Positions 34,969 through 48,120 are shown, counted from the stretch's first letter. The stretch: DNA of 64,000 nucleotides from Cinnamomum chago (GCA_038049695.1 CP142458.1:44917001-44981000), one strand, 5' to 3'. Notes: generated from the sequence alone by a model not told the origin. Program-made: numbers and translations.

Positions 34969-36750
34969 TACCTCATCTCTAATCATGTTAGATAAGCGAT
35001 CTGGATCTAATCTTTGCATGAGATGCGAAGAGGATGACCTAGGGCTATGTAAGGATCAATTATGATTGAGTTTGTTTACTTTATGTAGTAAATCCATGTT
35101 TGGATAGTCACAAAAGGGTTTAATTATGATGGAAGGATGGTAGGATGCCATTGAAAGCCTTTAAAAGTGTTTTGGAGGTGTTTGGACTCGAATTGAGAAA
35201 ACCCAATTTTTTGCCTTCGTCAGGTGGGTCGACCTGGCCTCGTACTCGGTCGACCAGGTACCTGTAGGGTTCGTCAACTGAGCCCTCTGGGCTGTCGACC
35301 GGGAACATAGGAACACAGGAACACAGCTCGACCACTGCCAGGGGACACCCCCGGACCCCCTCTGCGAAGTGCATGTATTAAAAGGGTGGCTGCTTTTGAC
35401 ATCTTATTTTTCCATTATGGTTTGGTAACCTGGTTTTGTGAGATGCTTTGTTGTATGAGATACTAACTTGCAGATGATCATGTCCTCTCCATATGGCCCA
35501 CAAATCTTTTGCTTTCTATTTATGGTTATTGGTTTATTTGAGGCTAAATGTAAAGGGCATCATGGTTTCTCGTGAGAGGGCAAGGCATGATGAATTTCCT
35601 TATAGCCCTTTTATTTCCATGTTTAGATTACCATGTAAGTCTCATAATTGAGGCATAAGAATTTGTGTAATTTTTCTAAATTTGTAAATTCTGGCGATGC
35701 CCGAGACGAAGAAGGAAAGCGATGTTGGACTCCTAATCAAAGAGCTTGAAGATTACCAAAAGAGTTTTGGAGTTGCCCAAAGAGTTTGACGAATTTCAAA
35801 GTTTTGGAAAGTCTAAAAGTCCAAGAAGTCTATTCCGCTAGGGCCATGTAGAGGAGATGACTAGTTTCTAATTTTAGCACTTTTATATTTATGGATGCAT
35901 GCTTAATTTAGATTATTTCCAAATCTGATCCAAACATAGCAAGTTACTAAAATTGGTCAAATCAAATTAATTTTTTGAAAGAGTTCTAATTAGTGTTGAT
36001 GACCCATGAGATGGACACATTGGCAACACAAATTTAAGAAACTAGACTTTCCTAAAAATAACTTGACTTGGAACCAATCTTTGATCATATCATGAGATGA
36101 TTTGATGTTCATATATATATGTGGGCCCTAATACCTTACAAGGAAATCCTCAATTATAAAATATTAAGTGGGAGCGGGGCATTTACATTTAAAAATCTCC
36201 ATGGTTTTCCACCATAGGTCCATTGTAAGGAAGGTATTAGCCTCGCGCCATCTTGAGAATGGCCGTTTCCCACGGAGGGCTTTTACTTGTCTGGTTACTA
36301 GATATGGATTTCCTATGGATAGTGTTGGTGAGATGGGGCGGGGGCCCACTCCCCGAGGAGGAGCTGCTCGCAACGGTTGTCATGCATGCTAGTTGGTGGG
36401 TCACACTTAACTAAATAATGATGTAGTATCCCTAAGGATTTGCCTCATTTATTTTAGAAACCGAAGCTAATCGGGAGTCATTCATTATTTGGTATGAGAT
36501 ACCTAGATAATAATGAATGAAGGGGATCATGGAAAGTTAGTCTTAATCCTAATTTTGAACAACTTTGATCCGCACCAATCTAGGTGGTATTCACACTCCC
36601 CAACGAGGCATACCCCGGAGATTGGGATTTCGATGTATTCTGAATATAGTGGTTATGAGGATTCCCACATAAATTTGGTAGAATACTAAATCCTAATGTC
36701 ATTTAAATTCATTAATTGAATGTATGGTTATGTGCTACAGTTTTTTCAAG
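34969..36750 (+). other. Untranslated leader of copia E
   Basis: About 1.8 kb between primer site and gag without a convincing gene. It holds a GGTCGACC cluster (35225-35305) and an expanse of AT-rich sequence with scattered short frames. Confidence 0.6.
35225..35305. repeat. GGTCGACC palindromes in the copia E leader
   Basis: GGGTCGACCTGG, TCGGTCGACCAGG and CTGTCGACCGGG within 80 bp, the same motif as in the unrelated SIRE LTRs. Confidence 0.7.
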
Positions 36751-37587
36751 CATGAATTCAAGTACTTTCAATCCACTTGCGACCATCCTCAACCAAAATA
36801 GGTTGATGGAATCCAACTTTATAGACTGGAAAAGGACCCTGGATATTATCCTGACAACTTCAGGATGCAGATATGTCCTTACCATAACCCCCCCCTTCCT
36901 GAGCCTGAGCTTCATGCACCTCAGTATGAAAAGGACCTTTACACCAAATGGACAAAAGACAATGAGGTAGCTAGATGTTTTATACAGGTATCCATGTCTA
37001 GTGTTTTACAACACCAACATCAATCCTATAAGTCAGTATACGATATTATATCGAACTTAAAAAAGATGTTTGCGGACCAGGTTAGACCTGCTAGGCAAGC
37101 TGCTATGAAGGTGCTGATAAACACTAAGATGACTGAGGAAACCCCAGTACAAAAACATTTGTTGAAGATGAGTCTTGCACTAAATGAGTTAGATGTACTG
37201 GGTGTTACGATTGATAAAGAATCGCAGATCGACATGATCCTTCAGTCACTACTGGATTCTTTCAATCATTTCGAGATCAATTATAATAAATTGGAAATGA
37301 CCATTGCTGAGCTGTCTCGCCAGCTGGTAGTGACTGAGGAAATCATGAAGAAAGAGCAAAATTCCCTCATGACAAAAAAGTCATTTGCTAGGACCAAGCC
37401 GAAAGGCAAAGACCGAGATAGCAAGAAGAAATCAGTCATCATGGGTCCTAAGGTGGAGAATGACTCTACTTGTAGTATGGCCAAGGCTAAGGGTACGGGA
37501 GTAAAAGGAAAGTGTTTCCATTGTGGTAAGACATGACATTGGAAAAGGAATTGTCCAGAATATCTGTCTAAGAAGAAGACCTCAGGT
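36751..37587 (+). pseudogene. Copia E gag region
   Basis: Gag text begins near 36751 (NPLATILNQNRLM) and the main frame spans 36865-37536. It contains SVLQHQHQSYKSVYDI, lysine-rich KPKGKDRDSKKK and the start of a CCHC zinc knuckle (KGKCFHCGKT), the nucleic-acid-binding part of gag. It is a fossil with a few breaks. The knuckle and spacing to integrase place it firmly in Ty1/copia. Confidence 0.8.
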
Positions 37588-39871
37588 ATGATTGAGTCAC
37601 TTATCTCTGAAGTTAGTTTTGCAACTGGTACTTCAGAATCTTGGTGTATGGACTCCAGTGCAACTGATCACATATGTAATTCGTTGCAGGGGTTCAGGAA
37701 AATCAGGAGGTTCAGTGACGGAGAAATCATTGTCAACCTAGGATCTGATGCTAAGGCAGATGCTGTTTTAGTGAGAGTTATTACATTATGTTTAACAAAT
37801 GATAAATTGGTTTTGTCAGACACGTTATATGTACCGTCTTTACGGCGGAATTCAATTTCAGTTTCTGGCTTGGTGAATAAGAGTTATTCTATTACTCTTG
37901 GTACTGAAATTGTCATAAAGAGATATGGTACTTTTATGTATTCTGACAAGGTAATCAATGGAATTTATTTGTTAATCCCACAATGTATGAGATACATGAT
38001 ACTGAAACAACTAATAGAACATCATTAAAGAGGAAATCAGCTTCATCTGATCCAACAAAACTTTGGCACTTGAGGCTAGGTCATATAAACCTAAATAGGA
38101 TTGACAGGCTAGTGAAAGATGGTATCTTGCCTTCATTGGTTATAGAACCAATGCCTGTCTGTGAGTCCTGTCTGGAAGGTAAAATGAACAAAAGGGCCCT
38201 TTTCATCAAAGGGCAATAGGGCCAAAGATTTGTTAGAATTAGTGTATACTGATGTCTGTTGACCTATTAATGTCAGGGCCAGAGGAGGATATCTCTTCGC
38301 TGATTTTATGGGATACTTATCAGAAAATGGGATTTTATCCCAATTGTTTGCTCCTGGTATGCCTCAACAGAATGGAGTAGCAGAAAGAAGGAACCAGACT
38401 CTTTTAGATATGATTAGGTCTATGTTGAGTTTCTCAGGGTTACCTATATCCTTTTGGGGATATGCCTTGGATACTGCGATGTACATACTAAACCTCGTAC
38501 CATCTAAGTCTGTACCGAAGACTCCCCGAGAGTTATGGTCTGGGCGAAAACCTAGTCTACAACATTTACACATTTGGGGTTGTCCGGCACATGTGCTAAA
38601 GGTTAAGACGGATCAGTTGGAGGCGAAGTCGGAAGTATGCACGTTTATAGGATATCCTAAATGAACTAAAGGTTGGTTATTCTATAATCCCAGAGAGTAG
38701 AAAGTGATGGTGAGCACTAATGCGGTTTTTCTGGAGGAAGATTATATGATAGACTGGAAACCTTTAGAAAAAGGTGATCTTGGAAGAAATTCAAGAGCAA
38801 ACGATTCCAAATCCTAGTATGACCGAACCTAAGGAAGAAACGCCCTTACCGGACCCAGTAGTTACACCAGTGCCTCGTCGTAGTGGGAGGATTGTCAGAC
38901 CCCCTGACAGGTTCTCGTTCTTCGGAGAGTCTTACGAGGCAGTCCCGGAAGAACCGGAACAAGATCGCTGTAACTATGATGAAGCAATTAATGACATAGA
39001 TTCGGGACGTTGGCAAGATGCTATGAAAGCTGAGATGGAGTCTATGTACTCTAATCAGGTCTGGATACTTGTGGACTTGCCTGCCAATATCAAACTTATT
39101 GGGTGCAAGTGAGTCTACAAGAGAAACAGAGGACCAGATGGAAGAGTTGAGACCTTTAAAGGTCAGGCTTGTTGCGAAAGGATATACTCAGAAAGAAGAT
39201 ATCGATTATGAGGAAACCTTCTCGCCGGTAGCCATGCTCAAGTCCATCCGGATACTCTTATCCATAGCGGCTCATCTCGATTATGAGATTTGAAAAATGG
39301 ATGTCAAGACAACGTTTCTCAACGGCCATCTTGACGAAGACATCTATATGATGCAGCCAGACGATTTTATAGCTAAACAACCAAGAGCAAAGAGTTTGCA
39401 ACATGCAGATGTCCATTTATGGACTGAAGCAGGCATCCCGAAGTTGGAACATTTGTTTTGACTAAGGAATCAATTTAGTTGATTTTTGTTAAAATCCGGA
39501 TGAGTCATGAGTGTACATGAAAAGTAAAGGAGGCAGGGTAATTTTTCTAGTCGACGACATCCTTCTCCTAGAGAGTGGTATGTGGATGTTGTCAACAGTA
39601 AACGGTTTAGTTGGCTAAGACTTTTGATATGAATGACTTGGGAGAAGCCAGCCACATCCTAGGGATCAAACTCCATTGAGACCGGATAAATAGGATGATA
39701 GGATTATCCCAATATGCGTACACAGATAAGGTGCTGGTACGGTTTGCTATGCAAGACTCCAGGAAGGGTATTACACCTTTCAGGCATGGAGTGTACCTTT
39801 CTAAGGATCAGTGTCCCAAGACACCTGAGGAAAATGAGCAGATGAGGTCGATACCATACGTTTCGGGTGTT
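37588..39871 (+). pseudogene. Copia E protease, integrase and reverse transcriptase regions
   Basis: In order: a protease-like stretch (SWCMDSSATDHICN near 37640, the copia aspartic protease region), the integrase zinc domain (LWHLRLGHINLNRI, then CESCLEGKM), the integrase core end ([19 protein letters not shown] near 38357), a linker (RRSGRIVRPPDRFSF) and RT start ([20 protein letters not shown] near 39160). The order protease-integrase-RT-RNase H defines copia. The region is decayed with several breaks and is cut by unit 13. Confidence 0.85.
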
Positions 39872-41239
39872 GGTAGTGTAAGACCCCGACCCGAGTGAAC
39901 CCAATTAGTGCTAATTAAGTTGCATGTTAGTACTAAGCCCGATTAGTGATTTTGACTAAGTTGAGTTTGGATTAGCTTTGATTATAGTTTTGGGCTAATT
40001 TGAATGTCTTGATTTACTTTGTGTTAATGGGGCCCTTTGGGGGTTCCTCTTTATGACAGTTCATTTGATTGAAGATTTATCGAAAGTGTTTGCGTTCATG
40101 ATTTTAATTCCGTTTTACTCGCTTTGATGATCCCTACAACTTTCATGTTGATCCCGTTTTCGTTTGAGATCCCGAAACCCGAATTCTTGGCCTTGAGGGC
40201 AAAACAGTCATTTCACACCAAATTTGTACCCAAAACTTAATATTCTCGAAACCCGCGAAACATACACTTTTTGGAAACTAGATATTTCGACGAACATTTC
40301 TTCCTTCTTCGTCGAATTCATCCGAGGACCCGAGAGAGATGATTTCAGCCAATGTAGCTTCTTTAGTTGTGGGACCTAACCCAACCCAACTCATTTGTTA
40401 ACAAGAGAAGCCATTTTCCTTCTTCTTCATTCTTCTTTTCCAGCACAAGAGAGAAAGCTAGGGCTTTGTGAGGAACTCTTCTTCTTCTTGCTTCTCCATC
40501 TCAAATCCACTCCCAAACTTGCACCAGGAGGAGATTGGAGGCCACCATCTTCTTCATCTCCTTGAGAGCTTCTTTTCAATAGCTTTTGTGGAGCAAATCA
40601 TCCATTTCAAGACCTCCTTTGAGCCTACCATTGCCATTAGAGGACCTTGCAAGTAAGTAATCCCCTTCATCTCCAAGATTAGTGTTCCTCTAGCTCTTGA
40701 TAAGCCCCATTTACATTATTGAAAGTCCTTTCAATTTCATTCTTGGTGTAACCCATTTTAGGGTTTTATTTTTGGGGTTTTGCCTTGTAGCTTGGATTCA
40801 TTGTCTTGGAAGACTTGATAGAGCTTGATTTCATTGTTAGAAGACCTAAGGCAAGTGGATAAATGATTTTCCTAAGCTTCCATTAATTTTGGGATATTCT
40901 CCATTAATGTACATTTAATGCTTTATTTTAAATGGATGCCCATGATAGAGTATTAATGACACATTTATGATCTTTGAGAAGTAGTAGTTTATGGCATTGA
41001 ATGTCTCCTTGTTTTATTGCAAATGTATATAAATATTGTGAAATGGTTTCCTCCTCCCCTTTTTCCTTATGTTGAGTGCATGGTTGATGGAGGAGAATAT
41101 GATGGATTAGAGGAGGGATTGGATGTAGTTTGAGTGGAGAAATAGACTCCTCATTTGATGCATATGAAGGGCTGGAGGAAGGTTGAAAAAGGGAAGAGAA
41201 AGAGGACAACTGAACTGGTCCGGAATCCATTTCTGGACC

Positions 41240-41390
41240 GTTCGCTCGAGCGACCATGACACTTCGCTCGAGTGACCTGTCCAGGAAAGGATTCGGGCAT
41301 TTCCAGTAGCTTGGTCACTCGACCGCATTTTAATAATCGCTCGACAGATGAGTTCGCTCGAGCGAACTCTTCGACTCGCTCGAGCAATGC
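41240..41390. repeat. CGCTCGAGCG palindrome array (unit 13)
   Basis: Six or so TTCGCTCGAGCGA motifs or variants in 150 bp. Confidence 0.8.
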
Positions 41391-42293
41391 GGTCTGCCTG
41401 GCATAGGCCACGTTGGGATAACGTTGAACTGTTTTAATGCACTGGGGCAAAATTTCGTCTTGAGCCGATGCTCTTCATGGTTGGTTCGGAATGCATCGAA
41501 GTTCAATCTACTCCATCTTGAACGGGATGGAACGACACGATATCTCCTTCATACCTAAATGCAAAGTCTATTTCCTTGGGTATCGCGAATTCTATTCCTT
41601 TCGGTGACTGAGTAGGTTGCTCGATGGTTCCGAGTTGACATCATACTTAGGATGGACCGTATATTGTCTTGATCTTCTATGGTAATACCTAGTTCTAACC
41701 ATAAGCTCATGTTAAGTTTTAAAAATAGTAAAAGTGCATAAGGAGCCCGGAATGTCTTCAAACTCAAGAGTACCAAATCATTTCCATAATCGACATACGG
41801 GACCCCTATTCACTTAAATAGATCTTGAAATCAATATTTTTCCCGAAAATTGTTATAGTTCATGTTATTTCTTCATTTCCAAGATTTACTTTACATGATC
41901 TGTTTTCCCGAAAGCTTGATGGTTACACTAGTAACATTGACCTGTCCCGAAGAGTATTGCCCGACATGAAATAAAAGTTATACATTTGGATATTCTTGCC
42001 CGTTCATTGATTTACTGATATTTGATTTACTTGCTTATGTATCGATGTGTTATTTAACCTATGTGTCGGCATCACTAAGCTTGGATACCTGGTCGGTTTG
42101 ATCCACCGACTTGGAAATCCCTCTCCCGTCCGGCCAGCTGCAGTTTGGATCCCGATACCCGGTCATTACCGTGGTCCCGTCTCGATACCCGGTTCGCTAC
42201 CGTGGTCCCGTTCCCGTATATTTATATTGTATATATGATTTGCTTTGAATCTCCTCACCTTGGGTGACTGAGATCAACATCCCGTGATACTGT

Positions 42294-42309
42294 TGTCACT
42301 TTAGTGACA
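42294..42309 (+). repeat. Conserved hairpin (unit 13)
   Basis: TGTCAC-TTTA-GTGACA, followed by GAGGACTTAGC. Confidence 0.55.
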
Positions 42310-42537
42310 GAGGACTTAGCTTTATGTGATTGCCATCTTGTGAGTTCCCGATCCCTTGGTTACCTCATATGTTTTATCTTGTTTACATGTTTTCTAGCAA
42401 ATGATTTATCTATTTTATGAGAGTTCTTGCTTAAATAGATTTCCTTGCTTTTCGAGATATTTCATCTATTTTATGTTGTTGCATCTTCTCACTCTCTTGC
42501 CAGACCGTCGTGTCTGATCCTTTGCTTTGGTACTCAG

Positions 42538-42629
42538 GTCCCGTTGCCGGTTTCCTTGAGGAGGAGCCGGAGGAGACGGTAGGTGAGCTGCAACCTCTAG
42601 TTGAGTGGCGCGCTGATGATGTCATGTAG
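42538..42629 (+). other. Conserved 92-bp terminal reading block (unit 13)
   Basis: Peptide begins PVAGFLEEEPEETVGELQ and ends VEWRADDVM before TAG. Confidence 0.6.
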
Positions 42630-43040
42630 ACATCGGGTTGCTACAAGAGGCGTAATTTTGGGGATAACTTATTAACCATTCTTTTGGGTTATTATTTTGT
42701 TATATTGGCCTTGTTGGCCTCTAATTTTGGGGAATGTAACTAAATGATATTTTGTCTAACTTTAACAACTTTTGGGAAACTTGCTATAGATCATTGCTCA
42801 TTCTGATACAGTTTTGATATTTGATGTTAATGCTTGTATGACTAGAGATAGTCTACTATTTGATTTGCTACACGCTTCCGCACTCAAAAGAAATATTCAT
42901 GCAAGGTTGTGATATCCTCACCGCGGACACCTGTGGGAAATTAAATAAATTGTATATTATGGATGTAGACCCTTTAATCATCATCTACTAATGTCCCGAT
43001 CCCGGATTCGGATTTCTCGGTCCGGGGTCACGACAGGTAG

Positions 43041-43607
43041 CCTCATGTATACTATGCTATATTCTAGACCGGATATCTGTCATGCATTGGGCTTAGTCAG
43101 CAGATATCAGTCTAACCCAGGTCCTAACCAATGGACTGTTGTAAGATGTGTTCTCAAATCCTTGAGAAGGACTAAATATCACATATTGATTTACGACAGT
43201 AATGAGTTGGTTACATAGATACTGACTTCCAGTCAGATAAGGATTCCAAGAAATCAACTTCTGAGTATGTGTATATGCTGTAGCTGCTTGAGAAGCAGCC
43301 AAAGAAGCAGATTGACTCAATAGATTCCTTATGGAACATGGAGTGGTGCTTTTGGCAGGACAACCGCTCATAGTTTACTGTGATAACAGCAGGGCAGTCG
43401 ATAAGTCCAAGAAACCTAGGAGCCAAAAGCATGTACAGAGGTTATAACAAATGGTCAGAGAGATTGGGCAGAGAGGTGATACTGTTATCACCTAGATAGA
43501 CTCTGCAGACAATCTGGGAGATTCCTTTACTAAGCCTTTGAGTACCAAAGTCTTTGGGAAATAAGTAGAGGGGATCTGCATGAGCTGCAACCTTGACTGG
43601 CATTGAG
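43041..43607 (+). pseudogene. Copia E RNase H region
   Basis: Resumes after unit 13 with text from the LCTRPDICHA zone and continues through the RNase H area to the end of pol just before the polypurine tract. Decayed, with several breaks. Confidence 0.8.
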
Positions 43608-43621
43608 CCCAAGTGGGAGAT
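43608..43621 (+). other. Polypurine tract of copia E
   Basis: CCCAAGTGGGAGAT directly before the 3' LTR. The same tract precedes the LTR at 7894 and, inverted, follows those at 3197 and 25574. Confidence 0.85.
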
Positions 43622-45384
43622 TGTTAGTTTTATGGTCTCAATACCGGTATATGATGAATAAATTGATTAATTTCTTTATTTATCAATACAATCATGTTTT
43701 CCTTTCATGAGATGAATGATGTTTAATTATATACTTGCACATAACCAATACGAATGATATAATGGTTCATGGTTCATGAGATGAACCGGAGTCCATAAGT
43801 ATACTAGATGTAATACATGTGTGTGGATGAGATCCACATACAGGGGATATGTATTGCAAATCTTATACTTAAATATCTTCACAACCAGTGATGAGATTGG
43901 GCATCTCATCTGACAAGGTTGCAGCACTTTGATCACTATGAGATAGTGTGATTTGTCTCGATCATCGGAATGTAAGATTCTGGATCATGGTGCTGGTACA
44001 TTGGATATATTGAAGGACCATGAGAAGCACCTTATATACATTGTCTTTATTTTAAGGTCTGCTCTCATAATTTCCTAGCAATAGGCTCATAATCCTGAGA
44101 CATTAATGAACTCAAGTTTTTATCTATTCATTTGCTTTGAGTCACCAATGAGTGAGGTCAATTGTAGGTCAACACCTCGGTGATTTGGGTATGTGGTAGT
44201 AGAGTTGTGGGAACATTCAATGCTCAAGATGGAATCTATCTTTAATATCCCCTTGTGCCAATTAATGAATTTATCATTGGTAAGTGCACACCCATTCCAA
44301 TTAAGAGTTAATTGGATCGGTACCAAATGATCATTATAATTAATTGGGGCTCAAGGATAATAAGATATGGATCTAATTTGGTGGACAAGTCCAATTGATC
44401 CATGGATATAGATGGAGGGGCCTGCTTGTGGTAATGTGGAAGTTTAGGGTCTTCATTGTAATTTATTCCTAAGACTGGAGTGCAATTGCATTTATATAGT
44501 GGAGTTATTTGCAATTAACTGTGGGCCCGGATTGCCCATGAGATGTGGGGTCGCGTATCCCAGTTGGAGCAAGCTTTCTAAGGAATCCCTAGTAGTCTCC
44601 ACGCTAGCCCAAGTTATTAGAAAGATACTAATTATAGTAGAACTCTAAAAGGAAATAGAAAGTTACTATTTCTATTTGAAGTGAGACTTCTAATAGTGGT
44701 AATAGTAAGTTACTAATTATTAATGGAAGTAGGACTTCTATTTTAATTAGAAAGGAGAAAGCTACTAATTGTTGTGGAAGTGAGACTTCTATGACAATTA
44801 GCAAGGGAGAAGGTTACTATTTTGTAATGGGAGTCAAACTTCTATTTCAAATAGGAAAAGAGGTGGGTTTGAGGGCTATATAAAGCGGAATTATCCCCTC
44901 TTGGACGTCCTCTATGTTACTCCATATAGTGATTCACGCCCAGCCCATTCAATTGTGCAAGAGTTGCACACCTCTTTTCCTCTCCCTCTTCTAGTTTCCT
45001 TTAGGGTTTTTCTCTTGGAGATTCCACCATCTTCTTGAGAAAAGAGAATCTGATATGGGTCATAGCGTGGAAGATCAAAAGGTGTTGGAGATTCTAATTT
45101 GATTAGTGAAGGTGTTCATCATCAAAGAAAGAATTCAAATTCTCCATTAGAGCACAACCAAGCTCCAAAGGTATAAACTACATCCTTGTATGTTGTGGAT
45201 TTCATGGTCGCATGTTTATATGCTGTTTTCTATCTTCTAGATAGGTTATATTGCTGTACATGATTTATGAGTTTGAGGGATTGCATCCTGGATTGGGTTT
45301 ATTGCCTTTTAGATGGTTGATCCCTGCATCAAGTGGGTCAAAAGTTTTTGAAACCTATTTGAATGGCCCACCTATTTTCCAACA
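43622..45384 (+). repeat. 3' LTR of copia E
   Basis: TGTTAGTTTTATGG to CCAACA, 1,763 bp, uninterrupted. TATATAAAG lies at 44877-44885. It provides the pre-insertion version of the site occupied by unit 12 in the 5' LTR. Confidence 0.93.
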
Positions 45385-46159
45385 AAAACTTCACCAATCT
45401 CTCCATCTTCCTCTTGGCTTTCCATTGATCCCAATTTCAAAGGAATCTCAGCTGGACCTTCTTCTTCTTCAAGCTCTCCTTCTTGTTTGGATCACCTAGA
45501 GGTTAGCATTGATTCCCATTTCAAATTTTATTGTTTTTATGGACCCTTTAGAACCTTTCTATCATGCATGCAAAGGAGTTCTTGGAGAGCTCTTTCTCTT
45601 TTCAAAATATGATGTTTTGAGTGTTTTTCATGGGGGTCTTTGGTGTAGATTGGAGCAGCTGAGATAGGGGTTTCTTAGAGTGATTTGTGGAACCCTTCTT
45701 GCACTTGAGGTAAGTAAATATATGATAAACGAATACATGCATATCAATGATCTATTTTGTTTAAAAATCTGTATTCTTGTTTCAGTTATAGATTTGCTTT
45801 CTTTTACAACTTGATGGTTGTTTTCTCAAATGTATTTTAGTGGATATTTAATGTTATACTTCCACATATTGAGGTTACAGCTATATGAATATTTCTCCCT
45901 AAAATTCTGTTTTGTTTAAGAAGTGTTAGAATACATTTCAAAAGTCATGTCATTTGTGATTCTATTATGTAAAAATTTGATTTGGATTACTTGAATGAAT
46001 GTAATGTGTGATGGTGGAATGGAGATTCTCAAATGTATGGGAAAGAAGCTGGGGATTTAAAAGGAAATAAGGAAGGAAAGGAAAAACAGAAGAGAGGCAA
46101 AAAAAGAAAAAGAAAAAATCAGGTGCAAACCTGCATTGAACGCACAGGGCAGAGCCCAT

Positions 46160-46278
46160 TCCGCTCGATTGAACCCATGGGTCGCTCGAGCAGACCAGGC
46201 CTTGTCTGATCTGGAGAGAACCAGAGATTGGTCTGCTCGAGCGACCCAACCTCTGGATGGGCCTCGCTCGAGCGGACC
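46160..46278. repeat. CGCTCGAGC palindrome array (unit 11)
   Basis: Four CTCGAGC motifs within 120 bp in the divergent subfamily. Confidence 0.75.
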
Positions 46279-47275
46279 CTGGGTTTTGTCAGGCCCACTT
46301 TCTAGCCCATTTTTCTCCCTTTGTTTGATGTGTATGGTTCCCTTATATATTCATGTTTGCTAAGGAAAGGTAATATTGAATGAAAACATCTTGTATTGTG
46401 TAAATCTCATGGGACAAATGAAAGGAAAGTTTGGTATTGGAATTACTGAGGGAATTATTTTAAATCTTGATGTACATTTTGCGTCCTCAATTGTCGGAGA
46501 TCTTCAGTGGCATCAAACCTCTTGCTCATAAACTGATTTGAGGGACTAAATGTCAATCGAGGTGACCTTTGGTAAGTCATTGAACCATTACACACTACTT
46601 TATTCCAAGTTTGTAAAATTTGCATGTTCTTCTATAAATTGATTTGAATTAGATTTGAGTGGTTCGTCACATCTGAAAATATCGGTAAGGCTACTCATTT
46701 AATTCGTCTGAATTTGTCCGTCTGTATTTGTTCAGGAGTAGTCCTTTTGTAGATTTTGGAAATGTATTATTATGATTTGATTTGTATTAATTCAGATTTT
46801 GGTTTTGAAAGGCACCACTAAGTTAGGTCACCTTGTCGGGCTGATCACCAGGCTTGAGATCCTTAAATTATCTGCCAACTGTAGTTTGGACTTTGTCTGC
46901 TCCGGCCATGGCAACGATTCTATTTTTTCGGTCCCACGGGTAGTTGCAACGGCTCTGTATTCCGTCTCACTTTATGTGGTAGCGGCTCTGTTTTTTCGGT
47001 CCCACGGGTAGTGGCTACGGTTTCTATTTGCTCTTATTACTTCGGTAATAAGAGTATATAGCTAAATGTGGATTGCCAGTATTTTTACTCAGTTTGTTAT
47101 GTTACTTTAAATTATCAACGATTTAGAAATGTTTTCTCTATTTCATCGATACTTACTGTTTAGACTAACAAACATTTGATAGATGTTTTATAATGTTTTA
47201 TAATTATTGTCACTCCTTTATCTGTTTATTTGCTTGCCAAACCGTTGTGTCTGATACTCTTTTGTTTGGTGCCAG

Positions 47276-47367
47276 ATATCGACCTCGCTCCCTTCGAGGC
47301 GGAGTACGAGGAGGAGGCGGTAGCACCGCCGGATGGACGTGAGTGGAAGCCCAACGATGTCATATAG
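47276..47367 (+). other. Conserved 92-bp terminal reading block (unit 11)
   Basis: Starts after TGGTGCCAG. Peptide begins IDLAPFEAEYEEEAVAP and ends REWKPNDVI. This is the most divergent copy, yet exactly the same length and with the same EW...DVI end. Confidence 0.6.
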
Positions 47368-47783
47368 ACGTCGGGTTGGGTGTTGAGACATATCACATTT
47401 TGGGAAATTATAATGTTTATTTTGGGAACTTCTTACTATAGCCTTTGTTGGCTTTTATCTTTATGTTGGGATTGTAAAACTTAAATCACTTTTGATATTG
47501 TAACTTAAACTAACTATGGGCTTGCTATGATATATTTCTCACTTCAGATGCTCAGGTTGAATTGTCCATTTTATTTTATTGACCGGACTAAGTGTTTGCT
47601 ACATCGCTTCCGCACATTTTGTACATTGTGAATATGATTTATGTATCGTGATGGATCGGTTTTGGGATCCTCACCGCAGAAACCTGTGGGAAATTAGAGT
47701 GTGCGAGCGAAATTTTCTGGCCCGCCGCGCCGCAGCCTCGGATTAGGGACATGTTTGTTAGGTCTCGGTTCGAGGGCGTGACA

Positions 47784-48120
47784 GAAAGATTGTCTAGATA
47801 TGCCCCAAAGTTAGTGGACACTGTCGAAAAGAAGATTGCTAAGTTCCTTGAAAGACTTAACCCTATCATAGAAAGAGATGTTACGGGAGTAGTGCCACCT
47901 GCAACATTTGAAGAGGCTGTCAAAAGGGCTTACAAATTTGAGAACTTTCACAACAAAATCCTCAGAGTACAAGGAAAAGGGCAAGCTCATTAGCATAACT
48001 ACCAGCAGAAAGTCTTGCTTTCTTGGATGGAAACATTATACAGGCGTTCCCTGCTCTCATCGAAAGTGATGACAAGAGAATTCATGATTGATTTGCAACA
48101 TACGCAAAGAAAGCCAACAA
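47784..48120 (+). mobile_element. Ty3/gypsy-type gag fragment, right part
   Basis: Resumes after unit 11's TSD. Text such as RYAPKLVDTVEKKIAKFLE and EEAVKRAYKFENF is typical of plant gypsy gag. Beyond 47993 the frame is lost. The fragment is a fossil with no downstream pol in the window. Confidence 0.75.

Larger units (their letters stand above)
39877..43035 (+). mobile_element. 3-kb unit 13, TSD GGTAG
   Basis: TGTAAGACCCCGACCCGAG to GGTCCGGGGTCACGACA, 3,159 bp. GGTAG lies at 39872-39876 and 43036-43040, and copia RT resumes directly after. Not interrupted. It carries the shared block (about 40263-40330), GTAAGT at 40653, a CTCGAGCG array, the hairpin and the 92-bp block. Confidence 0.95.
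30163..45384 (+). mobile_element. Ty1/copia element E with both LTRs, TSD AAAAC
   Basis: The frame is complete. The 5' LTR is 30163-34952 (interrupted), the primer site 34955, leader and gag from about 36750, then protease/integrase, RT and RNase H, polypurine tract 43608-43621 and 3' LTR 43622-45384. AAAAC flanks at 30158-30162 and 45385-45389. Without its two guests (units 12 and 13) it is about 9.0 kb. The LTRs differ by a few percent by eye, suggesting an age on the order of one to a few million years at usual plant rates. The coding region is broken in several places and interrupted by unit 13. Confidence 0.92.
29501..47783 (+). mobile_element. 3-kb unit 11 (divergent subfamily), TSD GAAAG, split by a copia element
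   Basis: Starts TGTCAGACCCTGACCC and ends TTCGAGGGCGTGACA. GAAAG lies at 29496-29500 and 47784-47788. Its own sequence is 29501-30162 plus 45390-47783, about 3.06 kb. It shares the CTTCTTCGTCG block, a CTCGAGC array (46160-46278) and the 92-bp block with the common subfamily but is clearly diverged from it. It sits inside a gypsy gag. Confidence 0.88.
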
